A stretch of 59,820 bases of DNA, from NCBI GenBank assembly GCA_051872535.1, contig JBJEDY010000023.1, forward strand, positions 1-59,820, given 5' to 3'. Position numbers and translations under genes: made by a program. Below are positions 8,610 to 17,807 of the stretch, piece by piece (the first letter of the stretch is position 1; every line of letters starts with the position of its first letter). The notes below the pieces were generated by a model. It had not been told where the DNA came from. It worked only from the letters and a program-made list of their open reading frames with translations, and searched no databases. Origin of the DNA: CAOJBM01 sp051872535. Its GTDB lineage: Bacteria > Bacillota_I > Bacilli_A > RF39 > UBA660.

Positions 8610-8901
8610 TGGATTTACTAAAGAAAAAGTGGAAAAATTAGCCGATTTACTAATGATTGGCCTTACTGAAGAAGAAACTGCTATGGTATTCGAAGAATTT
8701 GAAGTAATAGATCATAACATCAATAAAATAAATGAAATAGAAAATATTAAAGAGGTCAAACCTATGACACATGCATTAGATGATTTTGAATATGAATTAA
8801 GAGAAGATAAAACTGAAGAATCTATTCCAGTTGATGATGCACTAGCTAATTGTGATGACAAAGAAGGTAGAGAAATATCACTACCAAAGGTGGTGGGATA
8901 A
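8602..8901 (+). CDS. gatC: Asp/Glu-tRNA amidotransferase subunit C
   Basis: This 99-residue protein matches GatC, the small belt subunit that holds GatA and GatB together. Typical features are the N-terminal helix TKEKVEKLADLLMIGLTEEE and the conserved mid-segment KPMTHALDD, followed by an acidic region and a short C-terminus. I prefer ATG 8602, which follows GGATGAGGA and overlaps the end of aspS2 by eight bases. An in-frame ATG at 8593 lies within that ribosome site. It overlaps gatA by one base (TAATG), so aspS2, gatC, gatA and gatB are translationally coupled. Confidence 0.92.
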   Translation: MNSGFTKEKVEKLADLLMIGLTEEETAMVFEEFEVIDHNINKINEIENIKEVKPMTHALDDFEYELREDKTEESIPVDDALANCDDKEGREISLPKVVG

Positions 8902-10358
8902 TGAAATATATGAATAAAAGTATTGAAGAACTTCATGAATTATTAATTAAAGGTGAAGTTACTCAAGAAGAATTAATTAAAGAATCATTAGAACTATCTA
9001 AAGAAACACAAGATAAATGCAATGCATTTGTTACAATATTAGAAGATGCAAAACCTGGAGAATTAACAGATAACTTATTATCAGGAATTCCTTTTGGTAT
9101 AAAAGATAACTATTCCACAAAAGGAATCTTATCTACAGGATCTAGTAATACATTAAAAGATTACGTTCCATTCTTTGATGCAACTGCAGTAGCTAAGTTA
9201 AAAGCTGCAGGTGCTATTCCAGTAAACAAAACAGCTATGGATGAATTCGGTATGGGTGGAACAGGAACAACTGCTCATACAGGAATTCAAAAAAATCCAT
9301 GGGATACAACAAGAATGTGTGCAGGATCTTCATCAGGTTCAGCTGCTGCAGTAGCTAGTGGAGTTTATCCTTATGCTCTAGGTAGTGATACAGGAGATTC
9401 TATAAGAAAACCGGCTGCTTACTGTGGTATAGTTGGATATAAGCCAACATATGGAATGATTTCCAGATATGGATTATTTGCCTTTGCTTCTAGTTTAGAC
9501 CATTGTGGTGTATTAACAAGAAGTGTTAAAGATGCGGCAATAGTAGTAGATAATATGAAAGGTAAAGATATAAATGATATGACTTCTTGGGATTCAAGTG
9601 ATATTCATTTATATAAAGATTTAACAAATAATGTTAATGGTAAAAAATTATTTTATATTAAAGAACTATGTGATATTGAAAACTATAATAATCCAAGTGA
9701 AGAACTTAAACAACATTTAAATAATTTTAAAGAAACAATAAGAAAATGTGAAAGTATTGGTATAACTGTTGATGCAGTTTCTATAGATAAAAAACTATTA
9801 GAAGCCATCCCTTCAGTATATGTAGTTATTTCTTGTGCTGAAGCAACTTCAAATATGTCTAATTTAACTGGATTCATCTTCGGACCAAGAGGAGAAGGTA
9901 AAGACTATCAAGAAATGATGAAAGATCATAGAACTAAAGGATTCTCGCCATTAATCAAAAGAAGATTTATAATTGGATCTTATGTATTACAATCGGAAAA
10001 CCAAGATAGATATTTTAAAAATGCTCAAAGAGTTAGAAGACTAATAGTAGACACTATTAAAGAACAATTTAAAAAATATGATGGTTTAATCCTTCCAGTA
10101 GGTACAGGAACTGCAAAGCATTTAGATGGATCAAAAAATATCTTATCAAATGATACTGCAGCTTTAGATGATCATTTACAAATTGGAAACTTTGGTGGAT
10201 TCCCTTCTATTACAATTCCAAACGGATTCATAGAAGGGCTTCCAGTAGGAGTAAATATTACAGGTAATTGTTATGATGATCAAAATGTTTTGAATATTGC
10301 ATATGCTCTTGAAAGTACTATGGAATATAAAGGACAAGTTGCTAAGGAGGTTAAATAA
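8901..10358 (+). CDS. gatA: Asp/Glu-tRNA amidotransferase subunit A (amidase)
   Basis: This 485-residue amidase-signature protein releases ammonia from glutamine for transamidation of Asp-tRNA(Asn) or Glu-tRNA(Gln). The Lys of GIPFGIKDNYSTKG, the GSSSGSAAAVASG glycine-serine stretch, and the nucleophile Ser in SDTGDSIRKPA form the expected Ser-Ser-Lys set. The usual TGGS around the nucleophile reads TGDS here. The same Gly-to-Asp change is, from memory, also found in some clostridial GatA, so it need not mean loss of activity. The gene starts one base inside gatC behind AAGGTGG and ends one base inside gatB. Confidence 0.96.
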   Translation: MKYMNKSIEELHELLIKGEVTQEELIKESLELSKETQDKCNAFVTILEDAKPGELTDNLLSGIPFGIKDNYSTKGILSTGSSNTLKDYVPFFDATAVAKLKAAGAIPVNKTAMDEFGMGGTGTTAHTGIQKNPWDTTRMCAGSSSGSAAAVASGVYPYALGSDTGDSIRKPAAYCGIVGYKPTYGMISRYGLFAFASSLDHCGVLTRSVKDAAIVVDNMKGKDINDMTSWDSSDIHLYKDLTNNVNGKKLFYIKELCDIENYNNPSEELKQHLNNFKETIRKCESIGITVDAVSIDKKLLEAIPSVYVVISCAEATSNMSNLTGFIFGPRGEGKDYQEMMKDHRTKGFSPLIKRRFIIGSYVLQSENQDRYFKNAQRVRRLIVDTIKEQFKKYDGLILPVGTGTAKHLDGSKNILSNDTAALDDHLQIGNFGGFPSITIPNGFIEGLPVGVNITGNCYDDQNVLNIAYALESTMEYKGQVAKEVK

Positions 10359-11797
10359 TGGGAAAATATAAAGTAACAATTGGACTAGAAATGCACTGTG
10401 AAATATCTGAAACAAACTCCAAAGTATTCTCAAGTGCTAAAAACGCATATTCAAGTATTCCAAACTCCAATATTAGACCATTAGATATGGGATTCCCAGG
10501 TACACTTCCTGTATTAAATAAAGAAGCAGTAAGAATGAGTATAATGATGAGTGAAATACTTAATTGTAGACAACCTGAATATATGTATTTTGAAAGAAAA
10601 AATTACTATTACCCAGATATGCCTAAAAACTATCAAATAACTCAAAATCCACCTGAAGATTGTGTAGGTATGGATGGACATATCGATATAATTAGAGAAG
10701 ACGGATCTACATTTACTGTAGGAATAGATAATATTCACTTAGAAGAAGATGCAGCAAGTATGTCACATTTATACGATACTTCAGTAATTGATTACAATAG
10801 AGCAGGAGTACCTTTACTTGAATTAGTAACTACACCTTGTATTCATTCAGCAGATGATGCTGTAACATTTTTGGAATATATTAGATCTATTTATCAATAT
10901 GCTGGTATATCCGAAGCAGATTCTAAAAAAGGTCAAATAAGATGTGATGTAAATATTTCTATATCTGAAGATGATACTTTCGGAACTAAAGTAGAAATTA
11001 AAAACGTCAATTCTTTTGGTGGAGTTCATGATTCAATAGTATATGAAATTAAAAGACAAAGTGAACTTAAAGATCAAGGCAGATATAATGAAGTTGAACA
11101 AGAAACAAGAAGATGGGATGAGCAAACAGGAACTACAATTCATATGAGAAGTAAAGTAGATGCTATAGATTATAAATACTTTGTAGAACCGAATATACCT
11201 AAATACAAAATCAGTAAAGAATGGATAGAAGAAATAAAAAAAGATATTCCAGTATTACCATATGAAAGAAAAGCAATGTATATAGAAAAATATGGATTAT
11301 CTGAATATGATGCTAAAGTTATCGTTAAAGAAAAAGCAATAGCAGATTATTATGAAAAGTGTTTAGAATTAGGAATTGACCCTAAAACAGCAGCTAACTG
11401 GGTAACAGTAAACATTGTAGGGGAACTAAATAGAGAAGAAATTGAATTAAAGGATTTCTTCTTAACTCCAGAGATGTTAAAACAAATTATTGATCCATTA
11501 GTAAAAGGTACTATTTCTTCTAAACAAGCAAAAGAAATATTTATTAAATCTTTAGAAGAAAAGAAAGAACCTAAATCATTTATAAGTAGTGATACAGTTC
11601 AAATATCTGATGAAAGTGAATTAACAAAAATCATTACTGAAATATTAGATGCTAATCAATCACAAATTGAACAATACAAGAGTGGTAAAGACAACTTATT
11701 TGATTACTTTGTTGGTCAAGTAATGAAAAATACTCGTGGTAAAGCTAATCCAGTTATGACTAAAGATATACTAAATAAGGAACTAGATAAAAGATAA
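10358..11797 (+). CDS. gatB: Asp/Glu-tRNA amidotransferase subunit B
   Basis: This 479-residue protein is the tRNA-binding and kinase subunit of GatCAB. Recognisable parts are the N-terminal VTIGLEMHCEI, the DMPKNYQITQ segment, HLEEDAA, the DYNRAGVPLLELVT block, QIRCDVNIS-like GQIRCDVNIS, and the C-terminal helical and YqeY-like tail ending NTRGKANPVMTKDIL. It is the last gene of the operon: an intrinsic terminator overlaps its final codons. In this genomic setting its main substrate is likely Asp-tRNA(Asn) made by aspS2. Confidence 0.97.
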   Translation: MGKYKVTIGLEMHCEISETNSKVFSSAKNAYSSIPNSNIRPLDMGFPGTLPVLNKEAVRMSIMMSEILNCRQPEYMYFERKNYYYPDMPKNYQITQNPPEDCVGMDGHIDIIREDGSTFTVGIDNIHLEEDAASMSHLYDTSVIDYNRAGVPLLELVTTPCIHSADDAVTFLEYIRSIYQYAGISEADSKKGQIRCDVNISISEDDTFGTKVEIKNVNSFGGVHDSIVYEIKRQSELKDQGRYNEVEQETRRWDEQTGTTIHMRSKVDAIDYKYFVEPNIPKYKISKEWIEEIKKDIPVLPYERKAMYIEKYGLSEYDAKVIVKEKAIADYYEKCLELGIDPKTAANWVTVNIVGELNREEIELKDFFLTPEMLKQIIDPLVKGTISSKQAKEIFIKSLEEKKEPKSFISSDTVQISDESELTKIITEILDANQSQIEQYKSGKDNLFDYFVGQVMKNTRGKANPVMTKDILNKELDKR

Positions 11798-11810
11798 TCT
11801 AGTTTTTTTA
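11782..11810 (+). terminator. Intrinsic terminator of the hisS-gatB operon
   Basis: ACTAGA (11782-11787) pairs with TCTAGT (11798-11803), followed by seven T. It overlaps the gatB stop codon. Confidence 0.85.
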
Positions 11811-11860
11811 TTATATTTATGTTATGATATAAAAGATATAATAGAAAAGGTGTTGGTAGT

Positions 11861-13963
11861 ATGTTCGGAAAAATTAAGTTTATTGGTGAAAACATTGCCC
11901 ATGTAACAAAATTAGAAAGTTTAGCTGAAGAAGCAGATTTAATGAATGTTCATGTTGTTTTTGAAGCACCAGATCAAAGAGTATTAGGGGAAGTAGAAGA
12001 AGTCAATGATACTCTTATTAATATTAGATTCCTAGGAGAATTTTTACCTAGTGGTAAATATGTAAGTGGTGTTATTCGTAAACCAGTATTAAATTCAACT
12101 ATAAGACCAATTAATAATGACGAACTAATGGAACTTGTTGGAAAATATGATGAAACTACCTTTAAAATAGGTCAATCATCAATTTATAAAGACTATACAG
12201 TATGTGCAAATATTAATAACTTATTTGCTAATCATATGGCTATATTTGGTAATACTGGATCTGGTAAATCTTGTGGAGTTGCAAGAATTATTCAAAATAT
12301 CTTTGCAAATCAAGCCCTAATATCTTATAATGCTAACATTTTTATCTTTGATGCATATGGTGAATATAAAACTGCATTTAGTAGTATTAATAAATACAAT
12401 AATTCATATAGTTACAAATTTATAACTACTAATCCCCAAGACTCTGATGACTATCCATTACATATTCCATTTCATCTATTAAATTTAGATGATTTAGCTA
12501 TCCTTTTACAAGCAAGCACTCATACACAAATACCAATTCTAGAAAGAGCATTAAAACTAGTTAAGATTTTTTCTAAAAATGATGAAACAGCAATTAAATA
12601 TAAAAATCATTTAATAGCTAAAGCATTAATTGCTATCTTATATAGTAACCAAATAACTGCTAATAAAAAGAATGAAATATTTAAAGTTTTAGAAGTATGT
12701 CATACAGAAGAATTTAACTTTGATAGTACAATACAAGGATTAGGATATACAAGAAGTTTATCTGAATGTTTTGAAATAGATTCTAATGGTAACTTTGGAG
12801 AATCAGTTCTAATCACTGATTACATTCTTAAACATATAGATGAAAACTTAGAAATGACAGAAGAACCTAATAATTGTTTTTATTCATTAAAAGATTACCA
12901 AAACGCATTAGAATTTACCTTAATTAGTGAGGGATTTCAAAATAATAAAGAATTATATGACGATGCAATGATTATGAAAGTAAGACTTAACTCTATCATT
13001 AATAGTCGTATTTCGGAAATATATAAATGGGATGAATATATCTCAACTGAGCAATTTGTAACTAATTTAGTAGCAAAAGGAGAAAAGAAATCCCAAATTA
13101 TTAATATTAATTTAGAAGATTTAGATGATACATATGCCAAAATCACAGTAAAAATTTTTGCAAGAGTTTTCTTTGAATTTGCTAAGACACTAAAAAATAG
13201 GGCAACTATACCATTTCATTTATTTTTAGAAGAAGCACATAGATATGTTCAAAAAGATAATGACGTCTTCCTAATTGGATATAATATATTTGATCGTATA
13301 GCTAAAGAAGGACGTAAATATGGAGTATTATTAAATATAATATCACAAAGACCAGTTGAATTATCTGATACAGTCATTGCTCAATGTTCAAATTTCTTAA
13401 TATTTAAAATGACCCATCCTAAAGATATTGAATATATAAGAACAATGTTACCTAATATTTCTCAAGATGTAATTGAAAAGCAAAAAATATTACAACCAGG
13501 TAATTGTGTAGGATTTGGTAGTGCCTTTAAATTACCAATGATTATCAAAATGGAAATGCCTAATCCAGCTCCTAATAGCAACTCATGTGATGTTAATAAT
13601 TGTTGGAAGATAAACGATAGTCAAGTTAGAGAAACTTCAACTATCGAGCGAGAAAATCGAAATAATTTAAATATTGAAGAAACTAATTATTCTGAAACAG
13701 TTCCAAGTGAAGAAGCAAAACCTAACTCAACTATAGAACCAATAGAGTTTATAGATAAGTTAGAAGCTATTGACTTTGATTTACCTAAAGAATCAGAAAT
13801 AGTTTCCAATAATATAGAACAGCCAAAAGTTGTTGAAGAACTAAACCCATCAATCGGAAATATTAATCAACCAATCAATAATACAACTATAAAACCAGAT
13901 CTAATGCCACCATTACATAGAAATATTGAAGACGCTAAAGATCCATCTATATTTGCCGATTAA
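11861..13963 (+). CDS. HerA/FtsK-superfamily ATPase (DUF87-type)
   Basis: This 700-residue protein has the layout of HerA-type hexameric DNA-translocating ATPases. An N-terminal beta-barrel-like (HAS) segment spans about 1-100. Walker A GNTGSGKSCGVARI is near residue 130, Walker B HLFLEEAHRY is near 458, and the sensor/arginine-finger region ISQRPVELSDTVIAQC is near 500. About 110 residues rich in Glu, Asn, Pro and Ser follow, probably disordered. HerA usually works with a nuclease (NurA) or, in defence systems, with Sir2 or DUF4297 proteins. No such partner is adjacent; the neighbours are gatB and 6S RNA. It has its own promoter region and terminator. The substrate is unknown. Confidence 0.8.
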   Translation: MFGKIKFIGENIAHVTKLESLAEEADLMNVHVVFEAPDQRVLGEVEEVNDTLINIRFLGEFLPSGKYVSGVIRKPVLNSTIRPINNDELMELVGKYDETTFKIGQSSIYKDYTVCANINNLFANHMAIFGNTGSGKSCGVARIIQNIFANQALISYNANIFIFDAYGEYKTAFSSINKYNNSYSYKFITTNPQDSDDYPLHIPFHLLNLDDLAILLQASTHTQIPILERALKLVKIFSKNDETAIKYKNHLIAKALIAILYSNQITANKKNEIFKVLEVCHTEEFNFDSTIQGLGYTRSLSECFEIDSNGNFGESVLITDYILKHIDENLEMTEEPNNCFYSLKDYQNALEFTLISEGFQNNKELYDDAMIMKVRLNSIINSRISEIYKWDEYISTEQFVTNLVAKGEKKSQIININLEDLDDTYAKITVKIFARVFFEFAKTLKNRATIPFHLFLEEAHRYVQKDNDVFLIGYNIFDRIAKEGRKYGVLLNIISQRPVELSDTVIAQCSNFLIFKMTHPKDIEYIRTMLPNISQDVIEKQKILQPGNCVGFGSAFKLPMIIKMEMPNPAPNSNSCDVNNCWKINDSQVRETSTIERENRNNLNIEETNYSETVPSEEAKPNSTIEPIEFIDKLEAIDFDLPKESEIVSNNIEQPKVVEELNPSIGNINQPINNTTIKPDLMPPLHRNIEDAKDPSIFAD

Positions 13964-13995
13964 GAAATAGTATCTTGACTATTTCTTTCTTTTTG
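13964..13995 (+). terminator. Terminator of the HerA-like gene
   Basis: GAAATAGT (13964-13971) pairs with ACTATTTC (13978-13985), followed by a T-rich tail. Its loop and right arm contain the TTGACT of the next promoter. Confidence 0.85.
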
Positions 13996-14002
13996 TTATA
14001 AT
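13975..14002 (+). promoter_or_regulatory. Promoter of 6S RNA
   Basis: TTGACT (13975-13980) and TATAAT (13997-14002) have a 16-base spacer. The predicted start is near 14009, one or two bases before the closing stem of the 6S RNA. Confidence 0.75.
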
Positions 14003-14008
14003 TAAATT

Positions 14009-14185
14009 AACCAGTAGGAATAAATAGTTTGTCAATATAAAACCGAGTAAGTGATTATTGGGAACCTAATTGGACTGTGGTGTTGAATAACGTGTCATTG
14101 ACACGGGCTCCTAAAACAGTTCATGTGGTACCCACCTGCAGCGAGCGGGTTTTTATCACAACAAACTATCCTACTGGTTTTTCTA
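14009..14185 (+). ncRNA. ssrS: 6S RNA
   Basis: This G+C-richer island lies between the HerA-like gene and tcdA and has no coding frame. Its ends pair: CCAGTAGGA plus TAGTTTGT (14011-14033) with ACAAACTATCCTACTGG (14161-14177), then a T-rich run, giving a long closed rod of about 170 bases with internal helices (for example GTGTCATTGACAC near 14091). 6S RNA folds as such a rod with a central bubble that mimics an open promoter and binds sigma-A RNA polymerase. B. subtilis bsrA occupies the equivalent place beside tcdA (yrvM) and rarA (yrvN), which decides the call. Confidence 0.85.
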
Positions 14186-14208
14186 TTTAATAAGCTAAGG
14201 TGAAATTT

Positions 14209-14886
14209 ATGTTTGAAAGATTAGAAAAAATTCTTAACAACAATGAAATAAACGCTATTCAAAATCTTAATATTTTAATTATTGGAATAGGTGGAGTAGG
14301 TGGGTATGCCCTTGAAACACTTGTAAGAATGGGCGTTAAAAACATTACTATTGCTGATTATGATATAGTTGATATAACTAATTTAAATCGACAAATAATA
14401 GCTACTAATAACACGATTGGAAAATATAAAGTCGATGTAGCTAAAGAAAGAGCATTAAGCATTAATCCAAACATAAATATAAATATAATAAAAGATAATA
14501 TAAATAAAGATAACTACTTAGACCTATTTGAAAACTCATATAGCTATGTTATAGATGCATGTGACACAATTACTACAAAAGTACTTTTAATTGAATATTG
14601 CACCTTAAATAATATAAAAATAATATCATGTATGGGTACAGGTAACAGATTAGATCCTACAAAATTAGAAATAACAGATATTTGGAAAACTAATAACGAT
14701 CCTTTAGCTAAAGTAATGAGAAAACTTTTAAAGGAAAGAAATATCAAAGAGAAAGTACCAGTAATATGTAGTAAAGAATTACCTATAAAAATAGGTGATA
14801 GAACACCGGGATCTACATCTTTAGTACCATCAGTAGCTGGGATATATATTAGTAGTTATATAATAAATAAAACTTTGGGGGAATAA
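14209..14886 (+). CDS. tcdA: tRNA threonylcarbamoyladenosine dehydratase
   Basis: This 225-residue E1-like enzyme uses ATP to cyclise t6A37 of tRNAs to ct6A. It has the nucleotide-binding IIGIGGVGGYALETL, the DYDIVDITNLNRQI segment, the DACDT strand and a C-terminal VICSKELP region. The start is ATG 14209, placed by TAAGGTG; an in-frame GTG at 14200 falls inside that site and is unlikely. It follows 6S RNA directly and is three bases from the next gene, with which it probably shares a transcript. Gene order around 6S RNA matches Bacillus. Confidence 0.92.
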   Translation: MFERLEKILNNNEINAIQNLNILIIGIGGVGGYALETLVRMGVKNITIADYDIVDITNLNRQIIATNNTIGKYKVDVAKERALSINPNININIIKDNINKDNYLDLFENSYSYVIDACDTITTKVLLIEYCTLNNIKIISCMGTGNRLDPTKLEITDIWKTNNDPLAKVMRKLLKERNIKEKVPVICSKELPIKIGDRTPGSTSLVPSVAGIYISSYIINKTLGE

Positions 14887-14889
14887 AAA

Positions 14890-15588
14890 ATGATCGAAGA
14901 TACTTACATTTTTAATACAAATGAAGAATTAGATAGTTATTTTACAGCTGAATTCTTATCTATTGATAATCAATTAAAAGAAAATGAGGAAGAAAAAATT
15001 ACAAATAAAGATTATCAAATAGGATTATATTCCGTAATAAATAAAGATTTAAAAGAAGTTACTAAATTAGGAAAATCGATGGAAAAGTCTATGAAAAAAT
15101 CAAATTGTAATATTTGTTTATACACAATTCTAAATAAAATCTTCAATAATCCAGATTATACTGATTTTATTGAAGACAATGAAGCATACCTAAAAATAGT
15201 AGATAGAATACATTTATATTTAGTTACAGTAAATAATATGTTAGCATCATTAACTTATTATTTAGTAAATCATAAATATGAAGTAGAAGAAGAAACATCT
15301 AAATATATATTTGCATTATGGAGATTAATAATGCAAGCATATGGAAATATACAAGTATTAATAGAAGAAGAAATGAAAAGATATGAATATGCCGGTAAAG
15401 GAATATCTTACTTTGGTAAATATGAAATAAATATAGAATATATATTCTCCTACATATTTGTTCAAATGAAAAATGTGGGGATAATAGAAGAAATAAAACA
15501 ATACTTTAAAGATAGTTTTGGCGAAGATTATTACATTCTTAAAATGATCAAGGAGAATAATAATAACTTATTTATAGGATTTAAATAA
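14890..15588 (+). CDS. Hypothetical helical protein downstream of tcdA
   Basis: I do not recognise this 232-residue protein. It is acidic, rich in Ile, Tyr, Glu and Asn, and predicted helical, with no signal peptide, no clear membrane segment and no catalytic motif. Cys residues at NCNICLY (about 76-80) are the only notable side chains. The start is ATG 14890, three bases after tcdA, behind GGGGGAATAAAA. A strong bidirectional terminator ends it. Operon pairing with tcdA does not by itself give a function. Confidence 0.8.
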   Translation: MIEDTYIFNTNEELDSYFTAEFLSIDNQLKENEEEKITNKDYQIGLYSVINKDLKEVTKLGKSMEKSMKKSNCNICLYTILNKIFNNPDYTDFIEDNEAYLKIVDRIHLYLVTVNNMLASLTYYLVNHKYEVEEETSKYIFALWRLIMQAYGNIQVLIEEEMKRYEYAGKGISYFGKYEINIEYIFSYIFVQMKNVGIIEEIKQYFKDSFGEDYYILKMIKENNNNLFIGFK

Positions 15589-15614
15589 AAGCTGGTAATT
15601 ATACCAGCTTTTTT
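15587..15614. terminator. Bidirectional terminator between 14890-15588 and gpsA
   Basis: AAAAGCTGGT (15587-15596) pairs with ACCAGCTTTT (15603-15612), with A and T flanks that serve both converging transcripts. Confidence 0.9.
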
Positions 15615-15617
15615 ATA

Positions 15618-16592
15618 CTACTTTTTCATTAAAAACTCACTTAGTTTGGAAGGATCTTCATTCTTCATAACTATTTTATAAATTAAATCTATTACAGGCA
15701 TCTTAATCTTCTTTTTGCGAAGTAGAATATAGATACTTTTTAAAGTATAATATCCTTCAACTGTAGTAGTATTTAAATACTCATTTGCTTCATCATATTT
15801 TCCTTCACCAAGTAATATCCCATAACTATAATTTCTAGATTTAGTACTTGTAGCAGTCATTAATAAATCACCAACTCCAGCAAATGATAAAATAGTATTT
15901 TTATTTCCTCCTAAACCATTAATTAATTCTTTTATGTCATGTAAAGATTCAGTTAATAAAAAACTTCTAGTAGATTCACTGTAACCTAACCCTTCTAATA
16001 TACCACTTGCTACAGCTATAACATTTTTAATAGCACCACATAATTCTATGCCAATAACGTCCTTAGTTTCTCTTAATTTAATATTAGTATTTTTATAAAT
16101 ACCTTTTACTATACTAATTGTATTTTTATTAGGAGATGCAATTGATAATCCAATAGGTTCTAAATTAGCTATATCTATAGCAAAAGAAGGCCCAGATATT
16201 ACTGCATAATTCTTAGTTTTAATATTAGTTAAGAATACTTCATGAATAAATCTACAACTACCTTGTTCAATACCTTTACTTCCTATAACAAATTGCATAT
16301 CTTTAGTTATATAAGGTATCATATCATTACATACACTACTAACAAACTTAGCAGCACACATGATAAACACTATTTTAGCTCCATTTAGAGCTTCTTCATA
16401 TGAAGTAGTAAACTTTATTCTATCATTAAGTTTGATTGCTCCTAAAGGCTCAAAAGACCCCCTAGAAGCTTCTAATCTATTTAAAGACTCTTCAGATTCA
16501 CTCCACATAATAATATCGTTATTCTTATTTTGTAATAAACTATTAGCCATTGCTATACCATACACACCAGTACCAATGATTGCTATCTTCAT
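15618..16592 (-). CDS. gpsA: Glycerol-3-phosphate dehydrogenase (NAD(P)+)
   Basis: This 324-residue enzyme reduces dihydroxyacetone phosphate to sn-glycerol-3-phosphate for phospholipid synthesis. It has the N-terminal dinucleotide fold (IAIIGTGVYGIAMA, where many homologues read GxGxWGTA), GSKGIEQGS, GPSFAIDIA, the catalytic-Lys segment ELCGAIKNVIAVASG, and AGVGDLLMTATSTKSRNYS. ATG 16592 is preferred because AAAGGTGG (16597-16604) is correctly spaced; an upstream in-frame GTG at 16604 lies in that site. It starts one base after the rarA stop, so the two are co-transcribed. Confidence 0.96.
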   Translation of the reverse strand: MKIAIIGTGVYGIAMANSLLQNKNNDIIMWSESEESLNRLEASRGSFEPLGAIKLNDRIKFTTSYEEALNGAKIVFIMCAAKFVSSVCNDMIPYITKDMQFVIGSKGIEQGSCRFIHEVFLTNIKTKNYAVISGPSFAIDIANLEPIGLSIASPNKNTISIVKGIYKNTNIKLRETKDVIGIELCGAIKNVIAVASGILEGLGYSESTRSFLLTESLHDIKELINGLGGNKNTILSFAGVGDLLMTATSTKSRNYSYGILLGEGKYDEANEYLNTTTVEGYYTLKSIYILLRKKKIKMPVIDLIYKIVMKNEDPSKLSEFLMKK

Positions 16593-16593
16593 A

Positions 16594-17793
16594 CTATTTA
16601 CCACCTTTCATTTCTGTATGTATTTTATTTAAATTAGCTTCTATTTTATTATTCCTAGGTACATAATACTTTTTCCCTTTTAAATTCTCTGGCATATAAT
16701 TTTGTTTAACCCAAGAATTTTTATAATTATGAGGATATAAATATTCCTTACTAGTAGTTTTAATATTGTCAGGAACATTTCCGGTATTTCCTTTTCTTAT
16801 ATCTTCTAAAGCAGCATCAAGAGCCACATGAGCACTATTACTTTTAGGACTTAAAGCCATCTCTGTAACAAGTGTTCCAAGAGGTATCCTAGCTTCAGGA
16901 AGTCCAACTAACTCACTAGCATGAATAGCAGCCATTACTTTAGGTCCAATTCCAGGATTAGCAAGTCCTATGTCTTCATATGCAATTACACTAAGTCTTC
17001 TATAAATACTATCTAAATCTCCAACTTCAATAAGTCTTGCTAAATAATGCAAAGATGCATCTACATCACTGCCACGTATACTTTTTTGTAATGCACTTAA
17101 TACATCATAATGACCATCTTCATCATGATCATGAAATAATACTGGTTTACTATGAATATTTTTCATTACTTCAATATTAATATTGTGATTAGTAGTAGAG
17201 TAGTAAGCTATTTCTAAAAGATTTAAAGCACTTCGAAAATCACCAGATGACGCTGTGGCGATAAATTTTAATGAATCATCGTCAATTTTAATATCCTTTA
17301 AATATTTAATCGCATTTTTAAGACCTTTAATAATATCATCTTTAGTTAGTTCATGCAATTCAAATATTTGACAACGACTACGAATAGCTGGGTTAATTTT
17401 ATGATAAGGATTACTAGTTGTAAGGCCAATTAAAGTAATTAAACCAGATTCAACATAAGGAAGTAATAAATCTTGTTTATCTTTATTTAAACGATGTATT
17501 TCATCCATTATTAAAACCATTCCACCATACATTTTAGCTTCTTCAATTACAATATCAAAATCTTGTTTATTATTAATTGTTGCATTTAAAAAACGATAAT
17601 TTATATCTAAAGAATTAACAATAGCATTAGCGATACTTGTTTTCCCTATACCTGGTTTACCATATAAAATAATACTAACTAAATGTTTATTCTTTACCAA
17701 ATTAGATAAAACCTTATTTTTTCCGACTAAATGATCTTGACCTATGATATCTTCTAATTTCTTTGGTCTTAATTTATCTGCAAGTATTTCCAT
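16594..17793 (-). CDS. rarA: Replication-associated recombination protein A (AAA+ ATPase)
   Basis: This 399-residue clamp-loader-like ATPase (MgsA/RarA) acts at stalled replication forks. It shows LRPKKLEDIIGQDHL, Walker A YGKPGIGKTSIA, Walker B LIMDEIHRL, sensor 1 TTSNPYHKINPAIRSRC, and the C-terminal tetramerisation region with DVDASLHYLARLI and AYEDIGLANP. It lies beside 6S RNA and tcdA, as in Bacillus (yrvN). It is divergent from the recombinase gene across a short palindromic promoter and ends one base before gpsA. Confidence 0.96.
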   Translation of the reverse strand: MEILADKLRPKKLEDIIGQDHLVGKNKVLSNLVKNKHLVSIILYGKPGIGKTSIANAIVNSLDINYRFLNATINNKQDFDIVIEEAKMYGGMVLIMDEIHRLNKDKQDLLLPYVESGLITLIGLTTSNPYHKINPAIRSRCQIFELHELTKDDIIKGLKNAIKYLKDIKIDDDSLKFIATASSGDFRSALNLLEIAYYSTTNHNINIEVMKNIHSKPVLFHDHDEDGHYDVLSALQKSIRGSDVDASLHYLARLIEVGDLDSIYRRLSVIAYEDIGLANPGIGPKVMAAIHASELVGLPEARIPLGTLVTEMALSPKSNSAHVALDAALEDIRKGNTGNVPDNIKTTSKEYLYPHNYKNSWVKQNYMPENLKGKKYYVPRNNKIEANLNKIHTEMKGGK

Positions 17794-17807
17794 CTTTTTT
17801 CACCACT

